In this document: piece by piece, positions 8,707 through 17,976 of the stretch | How the letters are laid out: every line of letters starts with the position of its first letter | Numbering within the stretch: position 1 is the first letter of the stretch | Assembly (NCBI GenBank): GCA_016712465.1 | Contig: JADJQZ010000001.1 | Coordinates: 1,674,001 to 1,738,000 of the forward strand | DNA from: Candidatus Obscuribacter sp. | GTDB lineage: Bacteria > Cyanobacteriota > Vampirovibrionia > Obscuribacterales > Obscuribacteraceae | Length of the DNA: 64,000 nucleotides | Reading direction: 5' to 3' | The notes under the pieces: generated by a model | What the model saw: only the letters and a program-made list of their open reading frames with translations | What the model was told of the DNA's origin: nothing | Databases searched by the model: none | Made by a program: the position numbers and the translations under genes

Positions 8707-10128
8707 TCAGTCGTTTTCCAGGGAGAGCATGGCGCTCTTGTAAGTCATTACGGCAAGAGCGGCGGCTCGTCCCGATTCTTCTATGACCGGCAGTTTCAGG
8801 CTCAGGTCTGAAAGCTCGGTGTGGAAATTTCTGGTGATACGCTCGAGGTCGGTGCGCATCATGCGCACTTGTTTTTCCAGGGCGTCCACGGAAGACTGGC
8901 GAATGCTTTCGATGCGTTCGTTACTGCCCTGGGAGGAGCGGGCGAAATCTTGTTCCGTTTGCTCCACCTGGGTCTTGAAGGTTTTCACCAGCTCGGCGCC
9001 GTGGGCCTTGAGGCGGCTACTCAGCTTCTCCAGCACTTCCGGTCCGGCCGAGAGCTTGCCCCCCGAGACCATCAAGTGCACACGAGACTCTTGCGCGATC
9101 GCTGCTTCGAACTTGGTGAGCAAGCGCTCTATGTCGTCGGTAATCTGTCTTTCCGCTCTTCTCAAGGTATTGATAAATAGCTTTTGATTGACGGTCATGC
9201 GCTTTCTTGCCGACTGGGCGATGCGAGAAATTTCTTCTTGCGACGAGACGAGAGTGCGCTCAATTTCTTCGTTGTAAGACTTGAGATGTTTGCTCTGTTG
9301 CTCGAGGCTGGACTGCTGGAAGCGGTCGCGCAGGGCCACGAGCTGGTCTTGCCAGTGTTCGATTTGTTCGGAGAGAACCTGTAAATTGGTTTCCTTGGCT
9401 TCAGAAATGGTTTCCTTGCCACGGTTGGAAAGCTGGTGCAAGTCCGTGATCGCCTTTTCCACAATTTCGGAAAGCTGGTTTTGCACGGCGCTTATCTTTT
9501 CGTCGAACTGGTCGGAGTAGACGGTCAGGTGCTTGTCCACCTCTTCTTTGGAGTTTTCGATGACCATGGCCGCTTCTTCGTCGACCACGGCAGCTTTGTC
9601 CGACATACTGTCTTCATAAGTCTGGCTGTGACCTTTGATTGCTTTCACAGCATCCCGGCCTTCCGCTTCCACGGTTTGAGCTTTGTTTTTGCTCAATTCC
9701 AGGAGCTCCGAAGTAGGCGCCTCTACCAGATCCATCAATTCTTTCAGCTGGGCATCCATGATTTCAGCCAGGTCTTTCATGGCTGCTTGCACTTTTGCCG
9801 CCAGTTGCTTGCGCATATCCGAGGAAGTGGAAAGTAACTTCTCCATTTCCCGCGCTTCAAGCTCGGCCATGCCGTCTATGGTTTCATCCCTTTTGGCTTC
9901 CAGGACGTTGCCATGGCTGTCCACCAGGTGGCTGCTCTGCTTGACTACTTTGTCAAGCTGCAGGGCCAGGCTCTGGTCAAGCCCTTCGGCAAAGGTTGAG
10001 AGCTGATTTAAGCACTGGTTGACTGTATTTTCCAGCTCCAGGCTGGCTTTCTCCAGGGCTTCGATCATCAAATTGGCGGCAGAGCCGAAGCCCCCCGCTT
10101 GATTTGCTTGAGAACTGTCCTCTGGCAT
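8707..10128 (-). CDS. Cytoplasmic coiled-coil protein (473 aa), first gene of the coiled-coil cluster
   Basis: A 473-residue, nearly all-helical coiled-coil protein without signal peptide or membrane segment. The first 20 residues are flexible (MPEDSSQANQAGGFGSAANL). Heptads then run with short breaks at SGGKLSAGP (about residue 350) and near the C-terminus, which ends in a less charged helix (ALAVMTYKSAMLSLEND). The ATG at 10128 has a good ribosome site (gagagg, seven bases upstream). It is the promoter-proximal gene of the minus-strand cluster; the approximately 240-base gap to lpdA presumably holds the promoter. Function unknown; context suggests it is a partner of the two coiled-coil proteins that follow. 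Confidence 0.8.
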   Translation of the reverse strand: MPEDSSQANQAGGFGSAANLMIEALEKASLELENTVNQCLNQLSTFAEGLDQSLALQLDKVVKQSSHLVDSHGNVLEAKRDETIDGMAELEAREMEKLLSTSSDMRKQLAAKVQAAMKDLAEIMDAQLKELMDLVEAPTSELLELSKNKAQTVEAEGRDAVKAIKGHSQTYEDSMSDKAAVVDEEAAMVIENSKEEVDKHLTVYSDQFDEKISAVQNQLSEIVEKAITDLHQLSNRGKETISEAKETNLQVLSEQIEHWQDQLVALRDRFQQSSLEQQSKHLKSYNEEIERTLVSSQEEISRIAQSARKRMTVNQKLFINTLRRAERQITDDIERLLTKFEAAIAQESRVHLMVSGGKLSAGPEVLEKLSSRLKAHGAELVKTFKTQVEQTEQDFARSSQGSNERIESIRQSSVDALEKQVRMMRTDLERITRNFHTELSDLSLKLPVIEESGRAAALAVMTYKSAMLSLEND

Positions 10129-10368
10129 CGTTACCTCTCAACGGGAAAGTAGTCTCCATAATGGTAGCCTCCATGGCATCCTTCATGGGCCCGTTTGAGT
10201 ACTTTTGATAGAGATTCCGGAAACAAAATATCAGTCGGACTGAGCGTTTCTGAATTTACAGCCGGAAGTCTCGTGCAGTCTCAAAGCAAACCTGAAAGGC
10301 CATTGCTTCTAGCGCAGCGGCGATACCACCATTTAGGCTATGCCCGCAAAAAAATCGCCCTAAGCAAT

Positions 10369-11837
10369 TTAACCCTGGGTAGATGTAATTTGTTTCTCTA
10401 TTTCTTTAGCCCGGGCCCGGTCCAACCTGGCCATGGCTGACAGGCTCGCCTCGTTCAGGGTTTCTGAGAGGGTGGGGTGAGGGTGAATTGTAACAATCAG
10501 GTCTTCCAGCACGGCACCCATTTCGATGGCCAGGCAGGCCTCGGAAATGAGATCCCGGCCCGGGGTCCTACGATGCCTACCCCCAGAATTTCCTGGCTGT
10601 CCGTGGCGAAGAGAATCTTGGTGGAGCCGGCGGCGCCGCCCAGGGTCATGGCTCTGCCGGAAGCCGACCAGGGGAAGCGAGCTACTTGAAACTCCAGTCC
10701 TTTGGCTTTCGCTTCCCCTTCGGTGAGACCGCACCAGGCTACTTCCGGTTCCGTGAAGACCACGGCCGGTATGACCCGGTTGTCGAAGCGGGAGGGTTTG
10801 CCGGCCAGCACTTCGGCGGCCACGTAGCCCTGTCTTATGGCGCGGTGGGCCAGCATGGGCTGGCCGGAGATGTCGCCGATGGAGAGGATACGTTTGTCTC
10901 TGGTGCGGCAGCTTTCATCGGAGGGCACGAAGCCGAACTGGTCCACTTCCACTTCCGTGTTTTCAAGACCGATGCCGTCGGAATTGGGCCGACGACCAAC
11001 CGAGATGAGCACTTTATCGGCGCTGATTTTTTCGGGCAGGTCTTTGCCTTCCACGGAAATTTCCACGCCTTTGTCCGTGACTTTGATGCCTGTCACTTTG
11101 GTGCTCAGGTGGATGCCTTTGAAGAGTTCAGTCAGCTTGGCGGCCAGAGGTTTGACCAGATCCCGGTCGGCGCCCGGTAGAAGTCCGTCGGTCATTTCTA
11201 TTACCGTCACTTCGGAGCCGAGGGACGCATAGACCGTGCCCAGTTCCAGACCGATGTAGCCGCCGCCTATCACCACCAGTTTTTTGGGAATGTCTTTGAG
11301 AGCCAGGGCGGAGGTGGAATCCATGACCCGCTCCGAGTTCATGTCCTCGGGATTGGCAAAGAGTTTGGGCAGTTGAGTGGGGCGCGAACCGGTGGCCAGG
11401 ATGCAATGCTTGAACTTGATGCGCACGGCGCTTTCGCCGGGGCAGTCCACTCTTACCGAGCGGGAATCTTGAAAGATGGCTTTGCCGTTCAGGATTTCCA
11501 CTCCGGCACTTTTGCACATGCCGACGATGCCGCCGGCCAGCTTGTCGAGAACGCTCTGTTTCCAGTCTCTCAGGGTTTTGATATCAATTTTGGGTTCGCC
11601 GAAGGTGATACCAATTTTGCCGGCTTGTTTGGCTGAATCAAGAACTTCTGCGGCGTGGAGCAGTGACTTGGAGGGTATGCAGCCCATGTGCAGGCAGACA
11701 CCGCCTGGTTTAGGCTGGGCATCAACGAGGATGGTGCGCAGCCCCAACTCGGCTGCTCTCAGGGCCGCCGTGTAGCCGCCGGGACCGCCGCCTATGACGG
11801 CTACGTCCACTTCCTGAACCATTTCTCCAACAACCAT
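10369..11837 (-). CDS. lpdA: Dihydrolipoyl dehydrogenase (E3), interrupted by a one-base frameshift
   Basis: Flavoprotein disulfide reductase that reoxidises the dihydrolipoyl group of the pyruvate dehydrogenase complex with NAD. The FAD-binding motif (DVAVIGGGPGG) is at about residue 11, the redox pair Cys48/Cys53 sits in GGVCLHMGCIPSK, and the NAD-binding GGGYIGLELG follows. The reading frame is broken near 10553-10557. The upstream frame reads GVGIVGPRAG and then nonsense, while the expected continuation DLISEACLAIEM lies in the next frame. One extra G in the GGG run would restore GPRAGDLISEA. The active-site IHPHPTLSE segment is downstream of the break, so the 446-residue product of the literal sequence would lack it. 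Total length 1469 bases fits a 489-codon gene minus one base. SD gaggag precedes the ATG at 11837. Confidence 0.9.
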
Positions 11838-11881
11838 GGTCGACTCCTCAATTTAAATGGTGATGCGTTCTTGGGCGCTCT

Positions 11882-13306
11882 TTAGCCGAGCAGAAACCTG
11901 ATGGGATCTTCCAGTCTCTCCACCACGTGTCTGACAAAGTAGGCTGCTTCCGCTCCGTCAGCCAGTCTGTGATCGAAGGAAAGAGCCAGGGGCAAGATGG
12001 TGCCCACGGCAATTTGCCCGTCCTTCACGATTGGTTTCTGAGAGGCTCTGGCCATGCCGAGAATGGCTGCTTCCGGGAAGTTGATCATAGGTGACATACT
12101 GGTGCCGCCGATGGCACCGATATTCGTCAGGGTGAAAGTGCCGCCTGAGAGCCTCTCCAGCTCGATTTTGCCGGTTCTGGTTTTTTCGGCTATCTCCTGC
12201 AGTTCTACGGCAATATCAAAGAAGCTCTTCTTGTCTACATCTTTGATGACCGGCACGATCAGTCCGCGCTCGGTAGCCACCGCTACTCCGATGTTGAAAT
12301 AGTGTTTGACCACGATTTCACCGGTATTTTCATCCAGGCTGGAGTTGAATTGCGGGTATTTTTCCAGGGCGCTGGCGATAGCTTTCAAGGCAAAAACCGT
12401 CAGTGTCGGTCTCACTTTCGGGTTGCCGGCGCGCTTAGCGAATTCCGCTTCGTATTTGGGAATGGCCGCCGAAAGGGCGGTGACGTCGGCTTCATCATAG
12501 TGGGTGACATGGGGAATATGGGTCCAGGCCTGGGTCATATTCATGGCGATTTTGCGCCTGATTGACTTGAGCGGCAGTCTTTCCACCGGTCCGTATTTAG
12601 CGAAATCGGGATACTCCACGGCTTCCGCCGTGCCCATGCCGGAGCGCAGCGGACCGCCGCCGCCGGCAACTTCAGTGCCGCCGAATTTGTCTTTCATAGA
12701 GGGTTGCGCCGGCGCCGTCGAGGTCTTTCCTGGGCCGGTGGAAGCTTGCATGCGGCTTTCCAGGGTGCCGGCGGCGTAAGCCATGATGTCTTCTTTCAAG
12801 ACCCTTCCTGCCGGTCCGCTGCCTGCTACGGTGTAAAGATCGATGCCCAGTTCCCGAGCCAGTCTTCTGGTTGCCGGTGTGGCCGGCACGGGGCGAGAAC
12901 GATCTCTTTCAATGACGGCATTTTTACCATTGCCGGCTGCCACCAGTTGGGCCGGCACTACGGCCGGTGCGGGTCTGGAGGATGTGGCGGCCTGGGTGGA
13001 GGCGGTTGCGGCCGGCGTCGCGGCCGCGGATTGAGCGCTTGCCTGCGCCGGGGCCGCTGCTTTGTCCGTGCCCAGGTTGTAGCTGACCATGACACTGCCC
13101 ACGGTGACCAATTGCCCGGCGGTTACATGCACCTTGGCGATGGTGCCGCCATAAGGTGAGGGAATTTCCACCACGGCCTTATCAGTTTCCACTTCCAGAA
13201 TCGGCTGGTCTTCCTTGATCGTATCGCCTTCTTTAACTTTGACGGCTATGATCTCGGCTTCGTGAATTCCTTCGCCTAGGTCCGGCAGTTTGAAATCGAC
13301 TGTCAT
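11882..13306 (-). CDS. pdhC: Pyruvate dehydrogenase E2 (dihydrolipoamide acetyltransferase)
   Basis: 474 residues with the full E2 layout. The lipoyl domain is at 1-80, with the lipoyl-accepting Lys43 in ETDKAVVEIPS. An Ala/Pro/Thr linker follows. The peripheral subunit-binding domain is near 140-180 (PATRRLARELGIDLYTVAG, then GPAGRVLKEDI). The catalytic CoA-acyltransferase domain ends with His446 and Asp450 in FDHRLADG. It transfers acetyl from the E1-generated intermediate to CoA. It sits between pdhB and lpdA with short gaps. SD aggag is seven bases before the ATG at 13306. A single lipoyl domain is typical of many bacterial and cyanobacterial-type E2s. Confidence 0.95.
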   Translation of the reverse strand: MTVDFKLPDLGEGIHEAEIIAVKVKEGDTIKEDQPILEVETDKAVVEIPSPYGGTIAKVHVTAGQLVTVGSVMVSYNLGTDKAAAPAQASAQSAAATPAATASTQAATSSRPAPAVVPAQLVAAGNGKNAVIERDRSRPVPATPATRRLARELGIDLYTVAGSGPAGRVLKEDIMAYAAGTLESRMQASTGPGKTSTAPAQPSMKDKFGGTEVAGGGGPLRSGMGTAEAVEYPDFAKYGPVERLPLKSIRRKIAMNMTQAWTHIPHVTHYDEADVTALSAAIPKYEAEFAKRAGNPKVRPTLTVFALKAIASALEKYPQFNSSLDENTGEIVVKHYFNIGVAVATERGLIVPVIKDVDKKSFFDIAVELQEIAEKTRTGKIELERLSGGTFTLTNIGAIGGTSMSPMINFPEAAILGMARASQKPIVKDGQIAVGTILPLALSFDHRLADGAEAAYFVRHVVERLEDPIRFLLG

Positions 13307-13337
13307 TGAAATACTCCTGAAAGATTTGAGCGATTGA

Positions 13338-14318
13338 CTAGAATGAGAGGGTTTCGCGGCAGGCCGCTACCACTCTTTCAGCGTCAGGCAGATAGAACCG
13401 CTCTTTCGAGAAATAAGGGATGGGCGTATCGAAGCCGGTCACTCTTCTGATTGGTGCTTCCAGATAGAGGAAGGCGGCTTCATTGACCCGGGCTACCACC
13501 TCGGCTCCAAGACCGCAAGTGCGCGGACCTTCGTGCACGATTACAGCCCGTCCGGTCTTCTTGATGGATTCTACAATCAAGGTTGCGTCCAGGGGGGCAA
13601 TGGTGAGCAGGTCTATCAGTTCGGCTTTCACACCGTCTTCTTCTTCCAGCAGTTCTACTGCTTCCAGGGCCGCTCTCAGGGAAGCTCCGTAAGAAATTAT
13701 GGTTAGATCTTTGCCTTCTTTGACAATGTTGGATTGACCGATGGGCAGGGTCTCCATCTTTTCAGGCACTTCTTCTTTGAAGAGGCGATAAATGGCTTTG
13801 GGTTCGTAATAGATCACCGGATCCGGATCTTGAATGGCGCTGTGCAAGAGGGCGCGGGCATTGCGGGGACCGGAAGGGATCACTACTTTCAGACCGGGGG
13901 TGTGGGCATAGATTGCTTCCCGGCTTTCGGAATGGTGCTCGAGGGCGCGGATGCCGCCGCCGTAAGGGGCGCGCATCACCATCGGTACGGAAAGTCTGCC
14001 GCGGGTGCGGTTTCTGAAGCGGGAAGCGTGGCATTCCAACTGGTGGAAGCTGTAATAGTCGAAGCCGGAAAATTGGATTTCGCAAACCGGTTTCATACCG
14101 TACATTGCCATACCGATGGCGGTGCCGACAATGCCTGATTCGGCCAGGGGGGTGTCCAGTACCCGTTTTTCGCCGAACTTGTGAAAGAGTCCTTCGGTGA
14201 TGCGGAAAACGCCTTCATCCGGACCCACGTCTTCACCCATGACGATAACTTTTTCGTCTCTTTCCATCGCTTCGAAAAGGGCGAGGTTGATGGACTTTGC
14301 CATATTCATAAGAGCCAT
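13338..14318 (-). CDS. pdhB: Pyruvate dehydrogenase E1 component, beta subunit
   Basis: 326 residues, the normal length for the beta subunit of the alpha2-beta2 E1 enzyme. The N-terminus INLALFEAMERDEKVIVMGE and the motifs GVFRITEGL, TPLAESGIVGTAIGMA and HTPGLKVVIPSGPRNAR are those of transketolase-like pyrimidine-binding and C-terminal domains. Together with PdhA it decarboxylates pyruvate using thiamine diphosphate. The ATG at 14318 is preceded by gaggag. It lies downstream of pdhA (53-base gap) and 31 bases upstream of pdhC in one operon. Confidence 0.95.
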   Translation of the reverse strand: MALMNMAKSINLALFEAMERDEKVIVMGEDVGPDEGVFRITEGLFHKFGEKRVLDTPLAESGIVGTAIGMAMYGMKPVCEIQFSGFDYYSFHQLECHASRFRNRTRGRLSVPMVMRAPYGGGIRALEHHSESREAIYAHTPGLKVVIPSGPRNARALLHSAIQDPDPVIYYEPKAIYRLFKEEVPEKMETLPIGQSNIVKEGKDLTIISYGASLRAALEAVELLEEEDGVKAELIDLLTIAPLDATLIVESIKKTGRAVIVHEGPRTCGLGAEVVARVNEAAFLYLEAPIRRVTGFDTPIPYFSKERFYLPDAERVVAACRETLSF

Positions 14319-14371
14319 TGACTTGAATCTCCTCAGTAAATTTCTAAGTCTTGTCGCTAAAAGTCTGCCGC

Positions 14372-15508
14372 TTACCTGGCGGTGCCGGAAGCGTGTTGCG
14401 GGCTTTTGCCGGCTTTCGCTTTTTGTTTGTCCAGGTGGGATTTTAATTCTTCCCGCTGCTCATTCAGGTAAGGAGGCATGTCGGCATAGAGATAGTCGAA
14501 CATGGCCAGCGGATTGGAAAGCTCTTCCGAAACCGCTGCCGCTTCCGTTCTGGCGATGGCGGCTTTGATTTCGGCGTCGAGTTCTTCTTCCAGGGCGGTC
14601 AGTTGTGCTTCCGTGTAGACGCCCTTATTGAGCAAATACTTTTTGAAGCGGTTGAGGGGTTCGCGTTTGGTCCAGAGATTGCACTCTTCTTCCGAGCGAT
14701 AGCGTTTGGGATCGTCGGCAGTGGTGTGGGGGGTGAAGCGGTAGGTGAGACCTTCGATGAGAGTTGGTCCCTCGCCGGCTCTGGCTCTTTCCACGGCTTC
14801 TTTGGCGGCCACATAGACGGCCAGAACGTCGTTGCCGTCTACTCTGATGCCGGGCATGCCGTAGGCGATGGCTCTTTGAGCGAGAGTGGCGTTACGCATC
14901 TGCTTGGAGAGCGGTACCGAGATGGCGTACTGGTTGTTCAAGCACATGAAGACCACCGGTGCTTGATAGACGGCGGCAAAGTTCATGGCTTCGTGGGTAT
15001 CGCCTTCGGAGGAAGCGCCGTCGCCGAAATAGGTCATGACCACGCCTTTTTCGCCACGCAAGTTCATGCCCATGCCGATACCGGCGGCGTGCAGAAGTTG
15101 GCTGGCAATGGGAACGCAAACCGGCAAGTCGTTGACTCCTTCCGGCGGTCTGGCTCCTTCTTCGTAGCCGTTCCAGTAAAGCAAGGTGCTGTCGATGCTC
15201 CAACCGCGATAAAGGAGTCCGGCCAGTTCACGGTAAGCCGGAACATGCCAGTCGCTTTTCTTGAGGTGAATGCAAGAACCCATGGAGATCGCTTCGTGTC
15301 CCGAAGATTGGGGGAAGGTGCCCAGGCGACCCTGTCTTTGCATCATGAGCATGCGCTCGTCGGTGCGCCTGGCCAGAAGCATGTAGCGGTAGATATTCTT
15401 GAGCTCTTCTTCGGCAATTTTGGGCTCCAGGGCTTTATCGACTACGGCGTCCTCATCAAGGATTGACATGTATTCAATCTGGGGAAGCTCGATTGGTTTT
15501 CTTGGCAT
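14372..15508 (-). CDS. pdhA: Pyruvate dehydrogenase E1 component, alpha subunit
   Basis: Thiamine-diphosphate subunit of E1. The ThDP-binding motif begins GDGASSEGDTHEAMNFA and ends LNNQYAIS. The phosphorylation-loop region (RFTPHTTADDPKRYR) is also recognisable. The frame is open upstream to an ATG at 15583. I place the start at the ATG at 15508 (MPRKPIELPQ) because it has an SD-like aaaggtgg at suitable distance and gives 378 residues, close to other bacterial PdhA proteins. The 25 extra residues of the longer form look like leader sequence. It is the first gene of pdhA-pdhB-pdhC-lpdA and is divergent from lipA. Confidence 0.93.
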   Translation of the reverse strand: MPRKPIELPQIEYMSILDEDAVVDKALEPKIAEEELKNIYRYMLLARRTDERMLMMQRQGRLGTFPQSSGHEAISMGSCIHLKKSDWHVPAYRELAGLLYRGWSIDSTLLYWNGYEEGARPPEGVNDLPVCVPIASQLLHAAGIGMGMNLRGEKGVVMTYFGDGASSEGDTHEAMNFAAVYQAPVVFMCLNNQYAISVPLSKQMRNATLAQRAIAYGMPGIRVDGNDVLAVYVAAKEAVERARAGEGPTLIEGLTYRFTPHTTADDPKRYRSEEECNLWTKREPLNRFKKYLLNKGVYTEAQLTALEEELDAEIKAAIARTEAAAVSEELSNPLAMFDYLYADMPPYLNEQREELKSHLDKQKAKAGKSPQHASGTAR

Positions 15509-15685
15509 GGCTGTGACCACCTTTAGAGACTGCTGCACAGAGATAGGTATTGCTTTGAGCGGATACTTGACGTAGTTCGTCATACCAGGGAAAGTATGTC
15601 ATATATTGATGCCGTGATCTTGTTTTGCGCTGTCTAAATTCTTGTTAGGCGCGGTCTAAAACCCAGTTGTGGGGCGAAAAGCTGA

Positions 15686-16594
15686 ATGAATAATAAAGGC
15701 GATGGTGTGGTCGAAGTAGAACGAGAAGAGGGGCAAAACCCGCTTCCCAAGCCGCCCTGGCTCAAGGTGAAGTTGCCCACGGGTGAGCCCTACTGGCGGG
15801 TCAAAAATCTCATTGACGAGCATAAACTGCACACTGTGTGCGAGTCGGCCGCCTGTCCGAACCGGGGCGAATGTTGGTCGCGGGCTACGGCCACTTTTAT
15901 GATCCTCGGTAATGTCTGCACTCGCAGTTGCGGCTTTTGCAATGTAATTACCGGCAAGCCCACCGAGCTTGATCTGGAAGAACCTGAGCGAGTGGCTGAG
16001 GCCGTCGGCCGCATGAACCTCAATTACACGGTTATCACTTCCGTCAATCGCGACGAATTGAAAGACGGCGGTGCGGCCGTCTGGGCCGCCACCATCGAAG
16101 CTGTCAGGCAGAAGTCCCAGTGCAAAATTGAAGTCTTGATTCCAGACTTCATGGGCAACTGGGACAACCTGGAAATAGTGATAAGAGCCCGTCCCGATGT
16201 ACTCAATCACAACATTGAAACCGTGCCCAGGCTCTATTTGCCGGTGCGTCCCCAGGGCAATTATGAGCGTTCCCTTGTCCTTTTGCGGCGCTGCAAAGAC
16301 GCCGGCATGACCACCAAGTCGGGGCTCATGGTCGGTCTCGGCGAGGAAGATGAGGAAGTGCTTTCAGTCCTGAAAGATCTGAAAGAGTCCGGCGTGGATA
16401 TCGTCACCATCGGCCAGTACATGCAGCCAACGCCCAAACACTTGCCGGTGGCTCGTTTTGTTGAACCATCCCGTTTCGCCGAATACGCCGCCTTCGGAAA
16501 AGAACTGGGTTTTGCCTCAGTCTTTTCCGGTCCGCTGGTGCGCAGTAGTTACCACGCCGATGAGGTGGCGCGGGAAGTGGGTGTAACCTTCTGA
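15686..16594 (+). CDS. lipA: Lipoyl synthase
   Basis: A 302-residue radical-SAM enzyme that inserts two sulfurs into protein-bound octanoyl groups. All family signatures are present. The auxiliary cluster motif C-x4-C-x5-C is in CESAACPNRGEC, the radical-SAM CxxxCxxC motif is in CTRSCGFC, and the C-terminal Arg-Ser-Ser-Tyr is in RSSYHADE. Its position divergent from the PDH operon, with a 177-base gap from the preferred pdhA start, fits joint supply of the lipoyl cofactor for PdhC. No lipB is visible in the window. The ribosome site is weak. Confidence 0.96.
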   Translation: MNNKGDGVVEVEREEGQNPLPKPPWLKVKLPTGEPYWRVKNLIDEHKLHTVCESAACPNRGECWSRATATFMILGNVCTRSCGFCNVITGKPTELDLEEPERVAEAVGRMNLNYTVITSVNRDELKDGGAAVWAATIEAVRQKSQCKIEVLIPDFMGNWDNLEIVIRARPDVLNHNIETVPRLYLPVRPQGNYERSLVLLRRCKDAGMTTKSGLMVGLGEEDEEVLSVLKDLKESGVDIVTIGQYMQPTPKHLPVARFVEPSRFAEYAAFGKELGFASVFSGPLVRSSYHADEVAREVGVTF

Positions 16595-16626
16595 TTTAAG
16601 ACCGGAGGGAACTTTGCCGAAATAAA

Positions 16627-17766
16627 CTAGGAATCTAGTTTGAGCAGGTTCTTGATGCCGTAGGTAATCATGTTCGGATTTTCCTTCAGGCGGCGGCGGC
16701 AATAAGCTCCGGCCACCTTGCCTTCGCCGAAGGGCAGATACATGCGAACCAGCACTCCTTGCTCGGCCAGATTGGCAAGAAATTGCTGGGCTTCCTGCAC
16801 TTTCTTATACTCTTCGCCGGCAAATAGTTGACCACTGACCAGGGCTTGCTGGAAACGCTTACGCGGCACACCTTGCAAATACTGCGTCTCGAAGCGGTGG
16901 GGTTCCACACGGTCGGTGACTGTGGCGGCGAAGAAATTGGCCAGGCATTGTGTGTCGTGGGTGGCTACTTCCACATAGGTTCCCCGGGCCAGTAGTTCGC
17001 GGCTGTACTTGACCAGCAGGTCTTTCATTATTGGTTTTTCAGTATGGGCGATGGTGCCTGGTTCGTTATAGATGCCTATAACCACCCGGGTGCGCATGCG
17101 TTCGTCGAAGCGCTGTAAATCTTTTTGAGTGCGGAAGAGCCTGGTTTGTATGACGGTGCCGACGTTTTTATAGCCCGATTCAATCAGTGAGAAATAAGTC
17201 TCAAGGTGAAAATCGGTCCAGCGATGGTCCTCGGCTTCCAGCGTCACTCTCACGCCGAGGCCCTCGGCAAAACCCACCAGGGTTTCGATGCGATTGTAGG
17301 CTTTGTCCAATTCGGCGCTGCGCACCATACCCACGCTCGGGGCTTTGGTGGCGAACATGGAGGGCTTGAAGGAGACAGTCGGCTGGCGTCTGGCTTCGCT
17401 CTCGGGCAGTGCGAGGGGCTTGTCGGCTATGAGTTTGATCAGCTCTTTGTAGTGCTGCACCGAAGCATCGCAGTCACTGTCCTGGGAGGCGTCTTCCCCG
17501 AGTATGTCGAGGGTGGAGGAATACTTGTTTTCCTGGTAGAGGGCATGGGCTATGGCCAGGGCTTCTTCCTTTGTTTCTCCAGCCAGATAAGGTTTAGCCA
17601 GGTAGAGAACCAGTGAAATGGGGATGGCGTCGAAGATAGATTTGCCGCTTGCCGTAGTCTGCGCCTGGACTTTCCCTTGCTTCATTTGAGTTCCCGGATT
17701 TGCCTTCGTCTGGCCGGCTTTCGAACTTGTGGTGCCGCCTTGTTTGACTGGTGTTTTGAGAGCCAT
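16627..17766 (-). CDS. Proline dehydrogenase
   Basis: FAD-dependent TIM-barrel enzyme that oxidises L-proline to pyrroline-5-carboxylate. Recognisable parts are VTLEAEDHRWTDFHLETYF, GTVIQTRLFRTQKDLQRF, VATHDTQC, FETQYLQGVPR and the C-terminal substrate-binding AYCRRRLKENPNM. The frame can be extended to a GTG at 17871. I prefer ATG at 17766 (MALKTPVKQGG) because the extra segment is hydrophobic and AT-rich and unlike the family. The N-terminal 45 residues are a Lys/Gln/Thr-rich tail. No pyrroline-5-carboxylate dehydrogenase is adjacent; the gene converges on lipA. Confidence 0.85.
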   Translation of the reverse strand: MALKTPVKQGGTTSSKAGQTKANPGTQMKQGKVQAQTTASGKSIFDAIPISLVLYLAKPYLAGETKEEALAIAHALYQENKYSSTLDILGEDASQDSDCDASVQHYKELIKLIADKPLALPESEARRQPTVSFKPSMFATKAPSVGMVRSAELDKAYNRIETLVGFAEGLGVRVTLEAEDHRWTDFHLETYFSLIESGYKNVGTVIQTRLFRTQKDLQRFDERMRTRVVIGIYNEPGTIAHTEKPIMKDLLVKYSRELLARGTYVEVATHDTQCLANFFAATVTDRVEPHRFETQYLQGVPRKRFQQALVSGQLFAGEEYKKVQEAQQFLANLAEQGVLVRMYLPFGEGKVAGAYCRRRLKENPNMITYGIKNLLKLDS

Positions 17767-17976
17767 AAAGTGGTCTTGAATCCCCCGAGGAGTAAATTCC
17801 GACTGGTTTTCAACAGGGATTATAGAACCAATGTCAGTCAAAAATATAAACAAAAATATAGACAATGTCACAATGACCTTTGTCCTGAATTTTCTAATTT
17901 GCCGTCTATTGGCGGCAGCTATAGAAAAACGCCGTTTTCTCGGGAGCGGCGGCGACTTAATTTCTTATCAGAATGC

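Noticed and set aside
10369..10734. A separate 121-codon gene downstream of a 446-codon lpdA
   Set aside because: Its last about 65 residues are the missing C-terminus of dihydrolipoyl dehydrogenase, so it is one gene with a frameshift, not two.
17767..17871. Longer proline dehydrogenase starting at GTG 17871
   Set aside because: The extra 35 residues (TLSIFLFIFLTDIG...) are AT-rich and unlike the family; the ATG at 17766 is the more natural start.
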